Assembly: GCF_014773385.1 (NCBI RefSeq)
Contig: NZ_JACXAI010000033.1
Location: 1-64,000 of the forward strand
Reading direction: 5' to 3'
DNA from: Metabacillus arenae
Lineage (GTDB): Bacteria; Bacillota; Bacilli; Bacillales; Bacillaceae
DNA: 64,000 nucleotides
Shown: positions 62,642-64,000 of the stretch, in pieces
How positions within the stretch are numbered: position 1 is the stretch's first letter
Layout: each line of letters opens with the position of its first letter
Position numbers and translations under genes: made by a program
Notes under the pieces: generated by a model
Database searches by the model: none
What the model saw: only the letters and a program-made list of their open reading frames with translations
Told to the model about the DNA's origin: nothing

Positions 62642-64000
62642 ATGACGTTATTGCATATCGCCATTATTTCTCCATTCTTAATGGCTTTTTTAGTCCCATT
62701 TTTCTACAAATACATACGAAATATTCATACAGGCTGGTTTGTCCTTATTCTTCCTGTATTCCTATTTATTTATTTAACGCAATTTATTGAAATGACAATG
62801 AATGGAGATACGGTTATTTCTGTGGCAAGATGGATTCCTTCATTAGGGATCGACTTTACAGCGTACATAGATGGCTTAGGGTTATTATTTGCTCTGTTGA
62901 TTACCGGTATTGGCGCTTTAGTCGTATTGTATTCTATTTATTATCTTTCTAAAGATAAAGAGCAGCTAAACACATTTTATGTGTACTTATTAATGTTTAT
63001 GGGAGCCATGCTCGGTGTTGTCTTATCAGATAATATGATCGTTTTGTATACATTTTGGGAATTCACGAGTCTTTCTTCCTTTTTATTGATAGGCTACTGG
63101 TACAACCGTGAAAAATCACGGTACGGAGCCCAAAAATCAATGCTGATTACGGTTTTTGGCGGTCTGGCTATGCTTGGAGGCTTTGTTCTTCTCTACTTGA
63201 TGACCGGAACCTTTAGTATTCGGGAAACAATTGAACATGTACCGTTTATTATTGAAAGCAGCTTGTTTATCCCAGCACTCCTGCTGATATTATTAGGGGC
63301 ATTTACAAAATCTGCACAATTTCCTTTTTATATTTGGTTACCAGATGCAATGGAAGCTCCTACCCCTGTCAGCGCTTACTTGCATTCGGCCACAATGGTT
63401 AAAGCAGGAATTTATTTAGTAGCCCGCTTTAGTCCAGTTTTTGCGATAACAGCTGAATGGTTCTGGATTGTCTCTCTTTTCGGGATCTTTACATTATTTT
63501 GGGGTTCCTTTAATGCAGTTAAACAAACTGACTTAAAAGCAATCCTTGCATTCTCAACAGTCAGTCAGCTTGGGATGATCATGGCGATGCTTGGAGTCGG
63601 TGCAGCTGCTCTTCATTTTGAAGATTATGAGTACTATACAGTTGCTACGGCAGCTGCTATATTCCATCTGATAAACCATGCTACGTTTAAAGGCAGTTTA
63701 TTTATGGTTGCAGGTATTGTTGACCACGAAACTGGAACGAGAGATATTCGCAAGCTCGGAGGGTTAATGAGCTTTATGCCGATTACGTTTTCAATAGCCA
63801 TAATTGGTACCTTTGCAATGGCAGGGCTTCCGCCATTCAACGGCTTTTTAAGTAAAGAAATGTTCTTTTCTGCAATGATTCGTGTAACTGAAATGGATCT
63901 TTTCAATACAGATACGTGGGGGATGCTTTTGCCTGTTTTAGCGTGGGTTGGCAGTATCTTCACCTTCATCTATAGTATGGTATTAGTTTTCAAAACATTT
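62642..64000 (+). CDS. mrpA: Na+/H+ antiporter subunit A (Mrp), 3' end missing
   Basis: First 453 residues of the large subunit of the Mrp sodium/proton antiporter, related to complex I NuoL. The key motifs are present: FWEFTSLSSFLLIGYW near residue 140 with the conserved Glu, TKSAQFPFYIWLPDAMEAPTPVSAYLHSATMVKAGIYL near 223-260 with the essential Lys and His, FSTVSQLGMIM near 305, and GLPPFNGFLSKEMFF near 400. ATG at 62642 follows AAGGAGG at 7 bases. It runs off the window; mrpB-G should follow. Confidence 0.95.
   Translation, partial: MTLLHIAIISPFLMAFLVPFFYKYIRNIHTGWFVLILPVFLFIYLTQFIEMTMNGDTVISVARWIPSLGIDFTAYIDGLGLLFALLITGIGALVVLYSIYYLSKDKEQLNTFYVYLLMFMGAMLGVVLSDNMIVLYTFWEFTSLSSFLLIGYWYNREKSRYGAQKSMLITVFGGLAMLGGFVLLYLMTGTFSIRETIEHVPFIIESSLFIPALLLILLGAFTKSAQFPFYIWLPDAMEAPTPVSAYLHSATMVKAGIYLVARFSPVFAITAEWFWIVSLFGIFTLFWGSFNAVKQTDLKAILAFSTVSQLGMIMAMLGVGAAALHFEDYEYYTVATAAAIFHLINHATFKGSLFMVAGIVDHETGTRDIRKLGGLMSFMPITFSIAIIGTFAMAGLPPFNGFLSKEMFFSAMIRVTEMDLFNTDTWGMLLPVLAWVGSIFTFIYSMVLVFKTF

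Overview
The window is AT-rich Bacillaceae chromosome (Firmicutes). Shine-Dalgarno sequences are strong (AAGGAGG type), GTG and TTG starts are common, and there are a T-box leader, CcpA-type cre sites, and homologues of kapB/kapD, yugI, yugN, yuxK and mrpA. From about 41.7 kb to the right edge the gene order follows the Bacillus subtilis yug-mrp region as I remember it (mstX-yugO, yugN, pgi, yugJ, yuzA, yugI, alaT-alaR, yugF, yugE, patB, kapB, kapD, yuxJ, yuxK, yufS-position gene, mrpA), with insertions and losses. It is not B. subtilis itself: the uronate region, the repeat families and several relic genes differ.

Layout. 1-1000: C-terminal part of a HisC-type aminotransferase cut by the window edge. 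1.2-3.4 kb: a uronate-dehydrogenase-like epimerase and a MATE-like membrane protein. 3.8-14.7 kb: hexuronate cluster A (minus strand): uxaA-uxaB, a LacI regulator, uxaC, a Gfo/Idh/MocA oxidoreductase, kduI, kduD and a DeoR regulator. 14.9-16.9 kb: a lone lipoteichoic acid synthase on the plus strand. 17.1-25.6 kb: cluster B, a tight minus-strand operon ldh2-SDR-dctP-dctQ-dctM-GH31-uxaC, read divergently from its own LacI regulator at 26 kb. 27-41 kb: single-gene units (permease, DUF2512, LysE, MOSC, aldo/keto reductase, NERD, transglutaminase Tgl, YjbQ, MalL, CHY zinc finger). 41.7-64 kb: the yug-mrp block.

How the genes work together. Cluster A can isomerise glucuronate/galacturonate (UxaC), reduce tagaturonate (UxaB), dehydrate altronate (UxaA) and convert unsaturated-uronate products (KduI, KduD) to 2-keto-3-deoxygluconate. 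The KDG kinase and aldolase are not in the window. Palindromes TGTTCACGTGAACA flank uxaC, with a variant before uxaB. GTTC direct repeats at 10-bp period lie at both the deoR and kduD promoters. Cluster B joins a TRAP transporter, a cytoplasmic GH31 glycosidase, a second UxaC and two dehydrogenases under one LacI/cre-controlled promoter. I read it as uptake and cleavage of a small alpha-linked uronate-containing glycoside; this is the most novel-looking system here.

Non-coding structure is rich: five degenerate tandem arrays with about 21-bp period between genes, six copies of a 120-215-bp structured intergenic repeat, and about 20 terminator hairpins. Decay is also visible: a DUF2935 pseudogene, a frameshifted yuxJ, relics of a YbaK/EbsC protein and of a penicillin-binding protein (probably pbpD), and a possible spore-coat relic. 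No tRNA, rRNA, CRISPR, prophage or intact insertion sequence was seen.
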